Assembly (NCBI GenBank): GCA_041393495.1
Contig: JAWKKA010000012.1
Span: forward strand, 1-64,000
DNA from: RHKX01 sp041393495
GTDB taxonomy: Bacteria; Actinomycetota; Thermoleophilia; Solirubrobacterales; 70-9
Direction of reading: 5' to 3'
DNA: 64,000 nucleotides
In this document: piece after piece, positions 7,851 to 16,725 of the stretch
Numbering within the stretch: the stretch's first letter is position 1
Layout: every line of letters begins with the position of its first letter
Notes under the pieces: model-generated
What the model saw: the letters and a program-made list of their open reading frames with translations, nothing else
Databases searched by the model: none
What the model was told of the DNA's origin: nothing
Program-made: the position numbers and the translations under genes

Positions 7851-8587
7851 GCGATCGCAGCGAGCCCGACCGCGACGACGATCGCCCGCAGCCACCGGTC
7901 CGACAGGCTCCTCGCGACGCCGGCGCCGAACAAGCCGCCGGCCGTCGCGCCGGCCGCGATCAGCGCCGCCGGCAGCCAGGCAACGTCGGCGATGAACAGG
8001 AAGACGATCGCGGCGACGAGGTTCGCGGTCCCGGCGAGGACGGCCCGGATCGCGTTCACGTGACGGAGGTCGCCGCCGAGCGAGCTGGCGAGCAGCCCGA
8101 ACAGGAGGATCCCCTGCCCGGCGCCGAAGTAGCCGCCGTAGATGCCGGTGGCGAAGATCCCGACGACGAGCAGCGGCCCGCCGTGCGGCCGATGAACCCT
8201 GCGGCGGGCCATGATCCAGCGCGTGATCCGCGGCTGGAAGACGACCAGCACCAGCGAGATCGCGATCAGGACCGGGACGATCGCCTCGAACGCCGCCGCG
8301 GGCAGGGTCAGAAGCAGGATCGCGCCGACGATCGCGCCCGCCGCGGTCGCCGGCGTGAACCGCCGCAGCCGCGGCCCGCCGCCCTCGAGCTCACGGCGGT
8401 ACGCCCACGCTGAGCTGACCGCGCCGGGAACGAGCCCGACGTTGTTGGAGACGTTGGCGACGACGGGCGGGTAACCGACGGCGAGCAGGACCGGGAACGT
8501 GATCAGGGTGCCGGATCCGATCAGGGCGTTGATCGTCCCGGCCCCGAACCCCGCGGCGACGACGGCGATGATCTCGGCGGCCGACAA
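7835..8587 (-). CDS. TauE/SafE family anion (sulfite/organosulfonate) exporter-type permease
   Basis: 250 aa with about eight hydrophobic segments. The N-terminal motif GFGAGTINALIGSGTLITFPVLLAVGYP and the second-half counterpart GIYGGYFGAGQGILLFGLL are the paired repeats of the TauE/SafE family. These permeases move sulfur-containing or other organic anions; the substrate here is unknown. The TTG at 8587 is the start that includes the full first helix. The next gene upstream on the same strand is an arylsulfatase, so export or uptake linked to sulfate-ester use is possible (inference). The 3' end overlaps the convergent gene by 16 nt. Confidence 0.85.
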   Translation of the reverse strand: MSAAEIIAVVAAGFGAGTINALIGSGTLITFPVLLAVGYPPVVANVSNNVGLVPGAVSSAWAYRRELEGGGPRLRRFTPATAAGAIVGAILLLTLPAAAFEAIVPVLIAISLVLVVFQPRITRWIMARRRVHRPHGGPLLVVGIFATGIYGGYFGAGQGILLFGLLASSLGGDLRHVNAIRAVLAGTANLVAAIVFLFIADVAWLPAALIAAGATAGGLFGAGVARSLSDRWLRAIVVAVGLAAIAQLVL

Positions 8588-8657
8588 GGTGCGGATTCTC
8601 GCCCATCCCCGGGCAAGCGCCGTTGACGCCGGCGAACGAACCGGCGGGACTCATCGA

Positions 8658-11012
8658 TCAGTCGCGCATGAACCAGGCGCGGACCTGCGCCTCGTGGTCG
8701 CGGTACGGCTCGCCGGATACGTCGACGACGACCTTGTCGATCGTCCCGCCGGAGAACGGGAACGGCGCCGTGTAGTCCGGCGTGACCGGTGATGCGCTGT
8801 CGCGCCCGACGCAGATCCCGTCGCCGACGAGGCAGAAGAACCCGGGCTGGGTGACGATCGTGTCGCTGCCGACCTGCTCGCCGTCCATGAACAGGTTCAG
8901 CTCGCCGGCGAAGCCCGGCATCTGCGGGTCCTCGCTCTTGCCGGCCACCCGGAACTCCGCCGCGTAGATGTGCTGGCCGGGTGTCACCCCGCGATCGGCG
9001 GTGATCGCCTGCAGCTTCGATCCGACCCAGTTGAACGCGTAGTTGAGCCGCCCGTCCTTGACGTAGAGGCTGTGGCCCCCGGCGACCCCGCCATGCGCGA
9101 ACAGGACCCCCTCGGCGGCGGCCGATTCGATCTCGACGCCGGCGGCGATCGCATACGAGCGCCCGTTGATCCGCACGCCGCTCTCCTCGGGGACGTCGGC
9201 GCCGCCGGGGTAGTAGACGTACTGCTCGCGGTCCCTGGCGGGGTGGGGGCGGTCGGCGAGGACCTGCTCGAGGGCCGAGCGGTCGTCCAGCGGCAGCCCG
9301 TTGTAGATGCCGGCGTAGTAGAACCAGAGGCTCTTCAGCTCGGCGACGCGCTCGGGCTCCCGATCGGCCAGGTTGCGCGATTGCGCCCGGTCGGAGGCGA
9401 GGTGATAGAGCTCCCATTCGTCCTGCTCGAACCTGCCCCAGCCGCTGAGCGGCGGGTGGACGGTGCAGGCCAGCCACCCGTCCCGGTACATGGCCCGCTG
9501 GCCCAGCATCGCGTAGAACTGCGTCGACTTCGCCGGCGCGTCCGGATCGGCGAGCGAGGGTGCGAAGCTCTGTCCCTCGACCGGGCTCTGCGGGTAGCCC
9601 TTGATGGTCCCCGGTGGGTCGATCCCGAGCAGCTCGTAGATGGTCGGCGCGATGTCGACCGCGTGGACGTACTGGTCCCGCGGCTTCGCCTGGGGCTCGA
9701 TCCTGCCCGGCCAGGCCAAGAAGCACATGTCGGCGACGCCGCCCTCGTATCCGGCCCACCGCTTCCAGTACGGAAACGGGGTGTCGAAGGCCCAGGCCCA
9801 GCCCGTGTTGTAGTGGTTGTAGGAGGAGGGCGTGCCGAGCTCGTCGATGTGCGGGATCGTCATCGCGGTCGTGTCGGGGATGCCGTTGAAGAACCGCCAC
9901 TCGTTGAAGGAGCCGTTCGGCCCGCCCTCGCCGCTGCCCCCGTTGTCGGAGACGACGACGATCAGCGTGTTGTCGATCTCGCCGGACTCCTCCAGGTAGT
10001 CGATCAGGCGGCCGATCTCGTGATCGGTGTAGGAGATGTACCCGGCGAAGACCTCGGCCATACGCGAGAAGAGCCGACGCTCCTCGTCGGCGAGCGAGTC
10101 CCACGGACGGACGACGTCGAGCGGCGGCCACGGCTGGCCGTCGGGGCCGGTCCGGTCGGCCTCGCCGTGCGGGTTGATCGGGGAGAGCTGCGTGTCCTCG
10201 GGCAGCAGCCCGAGCTCCTTCTGGCGACGCAGCGTCTCGTGTCGGATCGCCTCGTAGCCCTCGTCGAAGCGCCCGGCGTACTTCTCGATCCAGTCGCTGG
10301 GAGCATGGTGCGGAGCGTGTCCCGCCTGGGAGGCGAAGTACATGAAGAAGGGCTTGTCCGGGTCGATCGCCTTGGCATCGCGGATGAACTCGATGGCCCT
10401 GTCGGAGAGGTCCTTCGAGAGGTGATACCCCTCCTCGGGGGTGGCGGGCGGGTCGACGGGATGGTTGTCGTAGACGAGGTCCGGGTACCAGGAGTTGGAC
10501 TCGCCGCCGAGGAACCCGTAGAAGCGCTCGAAGCCGCGGCCCAGCGGCCAGCGCCCCTTGAACGAGGCCATCGAGGTCTCTTCCCCCGGCGTCAGGTGCC
10601 ACTTGCCCACGCAGTAGGTGCTGTAGCCGTTCTCGGCGAGAACCTCGGAGATGAAGCCGTTCTCGAACGGGATCCGCGCCGAGATGCCCGGGAAGCCGGC
10701 GCCGAACTCGGCGATCGTCGCCATCCCGTTCGAGGTCGCGTTGCGCCCGTTCATCAGCGAGGCGCGGGTCGGCGAGCACAGCGCCGTGGTGTGGAAGTTC
10801 GAGTAGCGGACGCCGAGCTCCGCGATCCGCCGCATGTTCGGCGTCTCGACCGGGCCCCCGAAGACGTCCATCGTCCCGTAGCCGATGTCGTCCCAGGACA
10901 GCAGCAGCACGTTCGGCGCCCCCTCCCGCGCCGCGGGTGGCAGAAACGGCGCCCAATCGGGCTCGGAGTCGCGAATGTCGAGCGCGATCTTGCCGCGGAA
11001 CGGTCTGCTCAT
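8658..11012 (-). CDS. Arylsulfatase (type I, formylglycine-dependent)
   Basis: 784 aa. Residues 34-45 (NVLLLSWDDIGYG) give the metal-binding Asp pair; residues 79-83 are CSPTR followed by ASLMNGR, the C-x-P-x-R signature in which Cys79 is oxidised to formylglycine. Further sulfatase motifs include GKWHLTPG and VVSDNGGSGEGG. The C-terminal 200 residues form a beta-rich domain typical of the roughly 780-aa arylsulfatase subfamily. No signal peptide is evident, so it is probably cytoplasmic. It hydrolyses sulfate esters to sulfate and an alcohol. A GGAGGAGG ribosome site lies 6 nt before the ATG. A formylglycine-generating enzyme would have to be encoded elsewhere. Confidence 0.92.
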   Translation of the reverse strand: MSRPFRGKIALDIRDSEPDWAPFLPPAAREGAPNVLLLSWDDIGYGTMDVFGGPVETPNMRRIAELGVRYSNFHTTALCSPTRASLMNGRNATSNGMATIAEFGAGFPGISARIPFENGFISEVLAENGYSTYCVGKWHLTPGEETSMASFKGRWPLGRGFERFYGFLGGESNSWYPDLVYDNHPVDPPATPEEGYHLSKDLSDRAIEFIRDAKAIDPDKPFFMYFASQAGHAPHHAPSDWIEKYAGRFDEGYEAIRHETLRRQKELGLLPEDTQLSPINPHGEADRTGPDGQPWPPLDVVRPWDSLADEERRLFSRMAEVFAGYISYTDHEIGRLIDYLEESGEIDNTLIVVVSDNGGSGEGGPNGSFNEWRFFNGIPDTTAMTIPHIDELGTPSSYNHYNTGWAWAFDTPFPYWKRWAGYEGGVADMCFLAWPGRIEPQAKPRDQYVHAVDIAPTIYELLGIDPPGTIKGYPQSPVEGQSFAPSLADPDAPAKSTQFYAMLGQRAMYRDGWLACTVHPPLSGWGRFEQDEWELYHLASDRAQSRNLADREPERVAELKSLWFYYAGIYNGLPLDDRSALEQVLADRPHPARDREQYVYYPGGADVPEESGVRINGRSYAIAAGVEIESAAAEGVLFAHGGVAGGHSLYVKDGRLNYAFNWVGSKLQAITADRGVTPGQHIYAAEFRVAGKSEDPQMPGFAGELNLFMDGEQVGSDTIVTQPGFFCLVGDGICVGRDSASPVTPDYTAPFPFSGGTIDKVVVDVSGEPYRDHEAQVRAWFMRD

Positions 11013-11098
11013 CTGGTGCCTCCTCCGGCTTCGCTGGATCGGGTCAGAGGCTGCCGGTCCGCCTCCCGCGGGGCATCACCCGCATCGGATGAACCGGG

Positions 11099-12346
11099 TC
11101 ACCGGGGCCCGACCGCATCGTCGGGTCCCGCCAACTCCGGCGCATCCGGTGGCAGGGCCTTCGCCCACCCCCCGTAGCGGCGCGTGAGCGGGCCGGCGCT
11201 GAGCCCGTGCAGGAGGATGCTGAGGATCACGGTGACGAGCGTCGTCAGGACCACGGTGTCGATCGCGCGCAGCTCGTCGTCCTGCTCGAGGACCACGAGC
11301 GCGAGCACGATCGACGCGAGCCCGCGGGGCCCGAACCAGCCGACGAACGCGACCGTCCGCGCCCTCAACCCCGATCCGAGCAGCGCCAGCGCCACCGGGA
11401 GCATCCGGATCACGGTGAGGCTGAGCAGCGCGTAGACGACGATCGTGGCGGTGAGCGCGTCGAGCAGCTCGAGCGCGACGAGGCCGAGGGCGAAGAAGAC
11501 GAAGGCGCCAACGACGGTCCCCTCCTCGTCGACGAACCCGACCGCGGGGGCGCTGTCCGTGCCGAGCCGCGACCCGGCGACGAGGCCGCCCACGTAGGCG
11601 GCGATGAAGCCGCTGCCGCCGAGCTCCTCGGTGAACGCGAACAGCGCCACCGCCGCAGCGGCCATCGCGAGCTGCTCGGAGACGCCGCTCGCCCATCCCG
11701 CCCGTCGGCCGCGGCGGGCCAGCTCGGCCACGACCGCGCCGACGGCGACTCCGGCGAGCAGGCCGATGCCGACCTTCTCGAGCGCCGTCGATGCCCAGTA
11801 GGAGCCCGGCTCGAAGCCCTCGCTCACCGTCGCCCCGGCGACGAACAGCAGCAGAAACGGCACCGCGAGACCGTCGTTGAGCCCCGCCTCGACGCTCAGC
11901 GCCTGGCGGATCGGCCGGGGCACCCGCTCGTCCTCGACGACGGCCGCCCCGAGCGCGGCGTCGGTCGGCGCGAGGATCGCCGCCAGCGCCGCGCACTCCC
12001 AACCGTTGAGGCCGAAGAGCCACAGCCCGAGCAGGGTCCCGAGCCCGATCGTCATCAGCATCCCGGGCCCGAGCAGCCGCAGCGCCACGCCGTAATCGCG
12101 GCGCAGCCATGCGAGGTTGACGCGCGAGGCGTCGGCGAAGAGCACGAGCGCCAGGGCGATCTCGGCGAGCGGCAGCAGCACCCCCGCGGGCTCGTCCCCG
12201 GGCAGCGGCTCGAACGCGCCGGTCAGGGTGACGAGCGCCCCGACCGCGACGAACACCATCGGGCGCGAGATGCCGAGTCGCCCGAGCCGCGTCGCGGCCA
12301 ACTCGTAGGCAGCGAGCACCGCCGCGAAGATCCCGAGGACGAGCAT
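11099..12346 (-). CDS. Cation:proton antiporter (CPA1/NhaP type)
   Basis: 415 aa with about 12 hydrophobic helices. The motif ILAPTDAALGAAVVEDERVP and the ion-binding Asn-Asp motif in SVEAGLNDGLAVPFLLLF are characteristic of CPA1 Na+(K+)/H+ exchangers; FGPRGLASIVLALVV is the usual late conserved helix. It would exchange Na+ or K+ for protons across the plasma membrane. It has its own promoter with a -10 box 7 nt before the ATG, and it is divergent from the DUF1269 gene. Confidence 0.88.
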   Translation of the reverse strand: MLVLGIFAAVLAAYELAATRLGRLGISRPMVFVAVGALVTLTGAFEPLPGDEPAGVLLPLAEIALALVLFADASRVNLAWLRRDYGVALRLLGPGMLMTIGLGTLLGLWLFGLNGWECAALAAILAPTDAALGAAVVEDERVPRPIRQALSVEAGLNDGLAVPFLLLFVAGATVSEGFEPGSYWASTALEKVGIGLLAGVAVGAVVAELARRGRRAGWASGVSEQLAMAAAAVALFAFTEELGGSGFIAAYVGGLVAGSRLGTDSAPAVGFVDEEGTVVGAFVFFALGLVALELLDALTATIVVYALLSLTVIRMLPVALALLGSGLRARTVAFVGWFGPRGLASIVLALVVLEQDDELRAIDTVVLTTLVTVILSILLHGLSAGPLTRRYGGWAKALPPDAPELAGPDDAVGPR

Positions 12347-12353
12347 CGCGGCC

Positions 12354-12359
12354 AGCCTA
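12354..12359 (-). promoter_or_regulatory. -10 box (TAGGCT) of a leaderless antiporter promoter
   Basis: TAGGCT on the minus strand ends 7 nt before the ATG at 12346. No good -35 element is seen. It fits the recurrent TANNNT-N6-9-start pattern of this window. Confidence 0.45.
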
Positions 12360-12424
12360 AGCTAGGTTTCCCGCGAGTCGTTCCCCGACTCCCTGCACCG
12401 ATCGACAGAAAGGCACGTGAACCG

Positions 12425-12925
12425 ATGTCCGACCGACCCGTCTTCCTCTACGCCGCCGTCTACGACGACGTCGCCGACGCCGAAGCCGACTACGAAGGGG
12501 TCCTCGAGCTCCACGCCGCCGGGCTCGTCGGCACCTTCGACGCCGCGGTGATCGACAAGGAAGACGGCAAGGTCCACGTCCACAAGACCGAGAAGCCGAC
12601 CCAGCACGGCGCCTGGACCGGGATCGGCGTCGGGGCGCTGGTCGGGATCCTCTTCCCCCCGGCGATCATCGGCAGCGCGATCGTCGGCGGCGTCGCCGGC
12701 GGCGCGATCGGACACCTCTGGAAGGGCATGTCGCGCGGCGATCTCAAGGACCTCGGCGAGGCCCTCGACGACGGCGATGCGGCGCTGATCGTGATCGGCG
12801 AGTCGAAGGTCGAGGAGCAGATCGAGAAGGCGGTCAAGCGCGCCAAGAAGACGATCGAGAAGCAGATCGACGCCGACGCCGAGGAGCTCAAGCGCGCCGT
12901 CGAGGCGGCCGGGACGGAAGCGTAG
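12425..12925 (+). CDS. DUF1269-type membrane-associated protein
   Basis: 166 aa, ATG at 12425. Residues 1-55 form a small alpha/beta domain (VFLYAAVYDDVADAEADYEGVLELH). Residues 60-100 are a Gly-rich hydrophobic hairpin (GIGVGALVGILFPPAIIG ... GGVAGGAIGHLW), and the C-terminal 50 residues form a charged helix (VEEQIEKAVKRAKKTIEKQIDAD). This is the layout of the DUF1269 family, found in actinobacteria and others, with a proposed membrane-stress role but no established function. The next gene starts on the last base of its TAG stop, so they are co-translated. A 6-bp inverted repeat (12375-12391) lies in its 5' region. Confidence 0.82.
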   Translation: MSDRPVFLYAAVYDDVADAEADYEGVLELHAAGLVGTFDAAVIDKEDGKVHVHKTEKPTQHGAWTGIGVGALVGILFPPAIIGSAIVGGVAGGAIGHLWKGMSRGDLKDLGEALDDGDAALIVIGESKVEEQIEKAVKRAKKTIEKQIDADAEELKRAVEAAGTEA

Positions 12926-13359
12926 TGACCCGCCGCGGGCTCGCCGCGGGCCCCGCCGTCCTGCTCGCCGCCGCGGCGCTGGCGGCGGGCTGTGGCGGCT
13001 CGTCGGACACGAGCCCGACTGCGGCGGACACGACGTCGGCGACGACGAGCACCGTTGAGGGCGATCTGCAGGCGCGGCTCGACGAGGCGACGCAGTCCTG
13101 CAAGGACGCGGCCGCCAAGCTCGGCAACGCGACGCTGCAGAGCGCGGCGGAGAGCGCCTGCGACCAGCTCTCCTCATCGCTCGCGCAGGAGATCGCCAGC
13201 TCGGCCGACCAGGCGCGGGGAAACCTCGGCAAGGCGCTCGACAACCTCGCCGCGGACTGCCGCAAGCAGGCTCAGGGCCTGCCCGCCGGTCAGGACGTCG
13301 TCGGCGCCTTCTGTGACGCGCTCTCGGCCTCCTCGGGATCGGTATCCGGGGAAGGCTGA
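12925..13359 (+). CDS. Secreted lipoprotein of unknown function
   Basis: 144 aa, GTG start overlapping the preceding stop. Residues 9-23 are hydrophobic and end in the lipobox LAAGC (Cys23), then GGSS and a Ser/Thr-rich linker. The mature part is helical with three further cysteines (SCKDA, SACDQL, DCRKQ, plus FCDAL near the end) spaced as if for two disulfides. No family recognised. It probably sits on the outer face of the membrane and works with the DUF1269 protein encoded just upstream. Confidence 0.78.
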   Translation: MTRRGLAAGPAVLLAAAALAAGCGGSSDTSPTAADTTSATTSTVEGDLQARLDEATQSCKDAAAKLGNATLQSAAESACDQLSSSLAQEIASSADQARGNLGKALDNLAADCRKQAQGLPAGQDVVGAFCDALSASSGSVSGEG

Positions 13360-13365
13360 CCGGCG

Positions 13366-13443
13366 ATGTGGCCCGTCGTCATCACCGTCGTCGTGATCGT
13401 TCCGTTGCTCGTCTTCGCGTGGTGGCGGATGCGCAGGCGCTAG
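13366..13443 (+). CDS. 25-aa membrane miniprotein
   Basis: A short frame 6 nt after the lipoprotein stop encodes MWPVVITVVVIVPLLVFAWWRMRRR: one hydrophobic helix flanked by a C-terminal Arg cluster, the usual form of a single-pass miniprotein with its C-terminus inside. A GGGGAAGG stretch lies about 10 nt upstream of the ATG. Downstream is a strong hairpin, so the three-gene unit ends here. Coding status is inferred from the composition and the operon position. Confidence 0.5.
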   Translation: MWPVVITVVVIVPLLVFAWWRMRRR

Positions 13444-13456
13444 ATCCCGTCCGCGA

Positions 13457-13488
13457 GGACGGCGATCGACCAGCGGCGATCGCCGTCC
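13457..13488. terminator. 12-bp perfect hairpin ending the DUF1269 operon
   Basis: GGACGGCGATCG and CGATCGCCGTCC form a perfect 12-bp stem with an 8-nt loop, 13 nt after the miniprotein stop. No T-run follows. Probable transcription end or 3'-stabilising structure. Confidence 0.55.
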
Positions 13489-13684
13489 CGGGAGCGCCGG
13501 TCCGACCCACCGGCCGATCGCGCTCCGACGCCGGTCGAGCGCCCGAAGCCAAGCCCGAGCAATGGCACCGGCCCGCGCGGGTGCCCCGGCAGCGGCCCCG
13601 GCAACGGCTCTTCGCCGGCCCGCGCGGGCGCTCCGGCAAACGGCCAGGGCGCCAGCTCGCATGATGGCCGTCTCGGGAACTAGG

Positions 13685-14068
13685 ATGCCCGTGAGCGCGA
13701 GAAGGGGCATCAGCTTGCCGGAAGCCCTCGAGGTCAAAGAGACGTCGCTGCCCGGAGGTGGCCGGCAGCTCAGCCTGACCGGCGAGCTCGACCTCGCCAC
13801 GGCCCCGCGCCTGGCGATGGCGCTGGCGCAGGCCCGGGCGAGGCGCTCATCGGTGATCCTCGACCTGACGGCGTGCGACTTCGTCGATTCGACCGGGCTC
13901 GCCCTGATCGTCAACACCTGGCGCGAGTTCGACGAGACCGCCGGCATCGAGTTGCTCGTCGTCGCCGGCGGCGACGGCCAAGTCGCGCGCCTGCTGCGAA
14001 TCTCCGGCGTCAGCGACCACATTCCGATCGCCGATACCGTCGCGGCGGCACGATCCGCCCTCGGGTGA
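13685..14068 (+). CDS. STAS-domain anti-sigma factor antagonist
   Basis: About 127 aa from ATG 13685. The STAS fold covers almost the whole protein: SLTGELDLATAPRLAMALAQA, then VILDLTACDFVDSTGLALIV with the phosphorylatable Ser in DST, then LLRISGVSDHIPI. These proteins bind and sequester anti-sigma (RsbW-like) kinases when unphosphorylated and so release a sigma factor. No partner kinase gene is next to it. Start uncertain: a TTG at 13715 has a better ribosome site (AGAAGGGG, 7 nt) and would give 117 aa; the open frame also extends further upstream with Arg/Ala-rich sequence that is unlikely to be coding. Confidence 0.85.
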   Translation: MPVSARRGISLPEALEVKETSLPGGGRQLSLTGELDLATAPRLAMALAQARARRSSVILDLTACDFVDSTGLALIVNTWREFDETAGIELLVVAGGDGQVARLLRISGVSDHIPIADTVAAARSALG

Positions 14069-14077
14069 CCGGTTCGC

Positions 14078-14557
14078 CTACCCGGCCTGGTTCGCAGCCT
14101 CGGCAGCCGGCATGCCGCTCGCCGCGGCGACGGCGGCCTCAGCCTGCCTGACCAGGCCATCGACCCGGCTGGGGGGCTCGCGCGCCTCGATCGCCTCGAC
14201 GAGCGCGTCGATCCGTGCCACAGCGGCCTGGTAGCCGCTCGGGTCGAGCGCCTCGAGCTCGGCGGCCGCGGCGGCGAGGTTGGCGCGCGCCGCCCTCGCC
14301 TGCTGCACCGCGCCCTCGAACTGGACCGCGCCACCCGGCCCGACCCCCTGGGCGTAGTGGTCGGGCACGAGAGCCAGCCCGTCGAGCGTCGGCTGCAGAC
14401 GGCTTTGAAGATCGGCGACCTGCTCGGCCAGCGACGGCTCCGGCGCCGTGCTCCTGCCGATCGCGTAGCCGACGGCGGCGCCGATCAGAAGCGCCCCGAT
14501 TGCCGCGATCAGGGCGACGCGCCAGCCGGAGCCACCGCTCTGCCGATAGAGCGACAT
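14078..14557 (-). CDS. Small single-pass membrane protein with coiled coil
   Basis: 159 aa. ATG at 14557 overlaps the stop of the upstream hydantoinase-like gene (TGATG), so it is translationally coupled. Residues 11-32 (SGWRVALIAAIGALLIGAAVGYAIG) are one membrane helix. Residues 40-150 are helical and Ala/Glu/Gln-rich (EQVADLQSRLQPTLDGLALV, AVQQARAARANLAAAAAELEAL), likely an extracytoplasmic helical bundle. No known family recognised. As the last gene after FTR1 and the HyuA-like gene, it may belong to the iron-uptake unit; note that the lipoprotein and FTR1 N-terminal domain at the start of the unit are also helical extracytoplasmic domains. Confidence 0.75.
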   Translation of the reverse strand: MSLYRQSGGSGWRVALIAAIGALLIGAAVGYAIGRSTAPEPSLAEQVADLQSRLQPTLDGLALVPDHYAQGVGPGGAVQFEGAVQQARAARANLAAAAAELEALDPSGYQAAVARIDALVEAIEAREPPSRVDGLVRQAEAAVAAASGMPAAEAANQAG

Positions 14558-16725
14558 CAGCGGCGAACCGCCGCGACGGCGATCCCGTCCGTCGCCGCGA
14601 CCGCGGCCCGGGCGGCCGCGAGGAGGTCGTCGCGGCTGCGCGCGTCGGAGAGGTCGAGAACCTGGCTGCCACACGCCATCGTCACCCGGGGAAGCAGCGA
14701 CCCGAGCCCGAGGTTCAGCGACGACGCGTCGACGGCGGCGGCGAGCTCGTCGGCAAAGGCCTCCCCCCGGTCGCTGACGAGGGCCGTGACCGGGCCCGCG
14801 AAAACGACGCCGCCGAGGCGGTCGACGATCGCCGCCCGCCGCTCTGGCCCGCCGCGCGCGGTCGCGTAGGCGGAGAACAGGTCGGTCTCGGCGATCGCCT
14901 CGATCGCGCCGTCGCCCGGCCGCAACGCCGCGACTGCGATGTCGCGGAGCTCGGTCGCCTCGAGCGGCGAGCGGTCGGCGGCGCCCGACTCGAGCGCGAC
15001 GGCGCCGACCGCGATCGCGCGGAGGATCCCCGCCTCCGCGTCGTAGGCGGTCTCGACGGTGATCGTTCCCGGCGCCGCGCCGGCCTCGACGCAGGCGAGC
15101 TCGGCCTCGGCGACGAGCCGGCGGCGCTCGTCCGGGCCGGTGGCCCGCGCCGAGCGCTCGAGCTCGACCCGGATCAGCGTCATCGCCGCGCCGACCGAGG
15201 CGAGCACCTCGGCATGCTCGGGCGTCACGAACCGCCGCCGACCGCGCCCACAGAGCTCGGGCACGATGACCTCGCCGGCTCCGCCGAGGGCGATGATCGG
15301 AGAATCGCCGCCGACGCCGGCGGAGCGCACCGCCTCGCGGACCGTCACCTCGATCTGCTCGACGGCGGCGTCGAGCGCGGCGCGGGCCATCGCGGCGCCG
15401 TCGCTTCGGCGCCGTTCGCCGAGCGCCGCGAACGCGGCCAGGGCCGCGTCGCGGGAGGCGGCGCAATGGGCGCCCGCCGGGACGACGCCGAGCGCGTTGG
15501 CCGCGCAGGTAGCGGTGACGGCGAAGCGTCCGCCCGGTCCGTCGACGACCGCGTAGTCATCGCGATCGCCCGGCAGCGGCGCGACCGTCGCCGCCCGACA
15601 GCCGGCGAGATCCGACGGCGCCGCGAAACAGGCGTAGGGAAGCCCGGCGCCGTGGGCGCTGCGGGGTCCGATGCCGCTGACGCCCCTGCGGCCGAGCCGG
15701 ACGATGCTGCCTCCGGCGACCCCGACGACCCAGCTGTCGATCGAGCGGATCGCCGTCGGCCTCCCCATCACCTTGATCGACCGAACGAGCGGCCGGCCAC
15801 CGCTGACGACGGAGACGTTCGTGCTCGTGCCGCCGACCTCGACGACGACCGCATCGGCGACGCCGACCTGATGGAGGGCGGCGGCGACGCCCGCCGCCGG
15901 GCCCGATCCGACCGTGAACGACGGGCGGCGGCGGAAGGCCTCGATGTCCATCGCGCCGGCGTCGCCGCGGAGGACGAGCAGCGGCACGTCGAGCCCCGAC
16001 TCCGCGATCGACTCCTCGACCACGCCGGCCGTCCGCTCGATCGCCGGCAGGATCGCCGCGTTCACGGTCGCGCTCACGGTTCGCGTCTCGAGGCCGTAGG
16101 CGCCGCTGAGCTGGTGGCCGCAACAGGCGGGCAGGCCGGCCGCGGCGGCGAGCTCGGCGACGCGGAGCTCATGCTCGGGCGCCTCGACCGCGAAGGCGCC
16201 GCTGACGGCGACGGCTTCGCATCCGGCGGCCGCGAGCCGCTCGACGGCCGCGCGCGCGGCCCCCTCGTCGAGCCCGCGGGTCAGGTCGAGGAAGGCGTGC
16301 TCGGTCTCGAGGTCGCGGCCCGGGGCGAGGCCGACCGTCCCGACCTTCGTGCGCTTGCGGGACTTGCGCAGATCCGGCTTCGCACCGAGCCCGATCACGC
16401 CGACGCGCGGGACGTCGCCCTCGAGCAGGGCGTTCATCGCCTGGGTGGTCGAGAAGGCGACGAGCTCGACCTCGGCGGCACGCTCGCCGAGCCCGCCGAG
16501 GAGCTGCTCGAGGGCAGCGGCGACGCCGGCGGTCACGCCGAACCCGTGCTCGTGGCTGGTCGGGACGACCGCCTCGGCGATCAGCTCGAACGGCACCGGA
16601 CGGATCGCCACGGCCTTCGTGAAGGTTCCTCCGACGTCGATCCCGATCCGCAGCCCGCCGCCCGCTTCCGCCACCGCGGAGTCGGCGGCGCGGGTCGCCA
16701 GGGCCACCGCCTCGGTGCCGCTCAC
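14557..16725 (-). CDS. Hydantoinase/oxoprolinase A-family protein
   Basis: 722 aa. The N-terminal Hydant_A_N motif IGIDVGGTFTKAVAIRP (residues about 27-43) and the central Hydantoinase_A block (TVSATVNAAILPAI ... GDAGAMDIEAFRRRPSFTVGSGPAAG ... VEVGGTSTNVSVV) are clear. These ATP-dependent enzymes open cyclic amides such as 5-oxoproline or hydantoins, or serve as the alpha subunit of acetone/acetophenone carboxylases, usually beside a HyuB subunit. No hyuB is present. The start ATG overlaps the FTR1 stop by 4 nt, so the gene is in the iron-permease operon. Substrate unknown. Confidence 0.85.
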   Translation of the reverse strand: MSGTEAVALATRAADSAVAEAGGGLRIGIDVGGTFTKAVAIRPVPFELIAEAVVPTSHEHGFGVTAGVAAALEQLLGGLGERAAEVELVAFSTTQAMNALLEGDVPRVGVIGLGAKPDLRKSRKRTKVGTVGLAPGRDLETEHAFLDLTRGLDEGAARAAVERLAAAGCEAVAVSGAFAVEAPEHELRVAELAAAAGLPACCGHQLSGAYGLETRTVSATVNAAILPAIERTAGVVEESIAESGLDVPLLVLRGDAGAMDIEAFRRRPSFTVGSGPAAGVAAALHQVGVADAVVVEVGGTSTNVSVVSGGRPLVRSIKVMGRPTAIRSIDSWVVGVAGGSIVRLGRRGVSGIGPRSAHGAGLPYACFAAPSDLAGCRAATVAPLPGDRDDYAVVDGPGGRFAVTATCAANALGVVPAGAHCAASRDAALAAFAALGERRRSDGAAMARAALDAAVEQIEVTVREAVRSAGVGGDSPIIALGGAGEVIVPELCGRGRRRFVTPEHAEVLASVGAAMTLIRVELERSARATGPDERRRLVAEAELACVEAGAAPGTITVETAYDAEAGILRAIAVGAVALESGAADRSPLEATELRDIAVAALRPGDGAIEAIAETDLFSAYATARGGPERRAAIVDRLGGVVFAGPVTALVSDRGEAFADELAAAVDASSLNLGLGSLLPRVTMACGSQVLDLSDARSRDDLLAAARAAVAATDGIAVAAVRR

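Noticed and set aside
8521..10956. An 811-codon minus-strand frame overlapping the arylsulfatase
   Set aside because: Shadow frame of the sulfatase in the +1 phase; Arg/Gly/Pro-rich with no motif, whereas the sulfatase frame has all catalytic residues.
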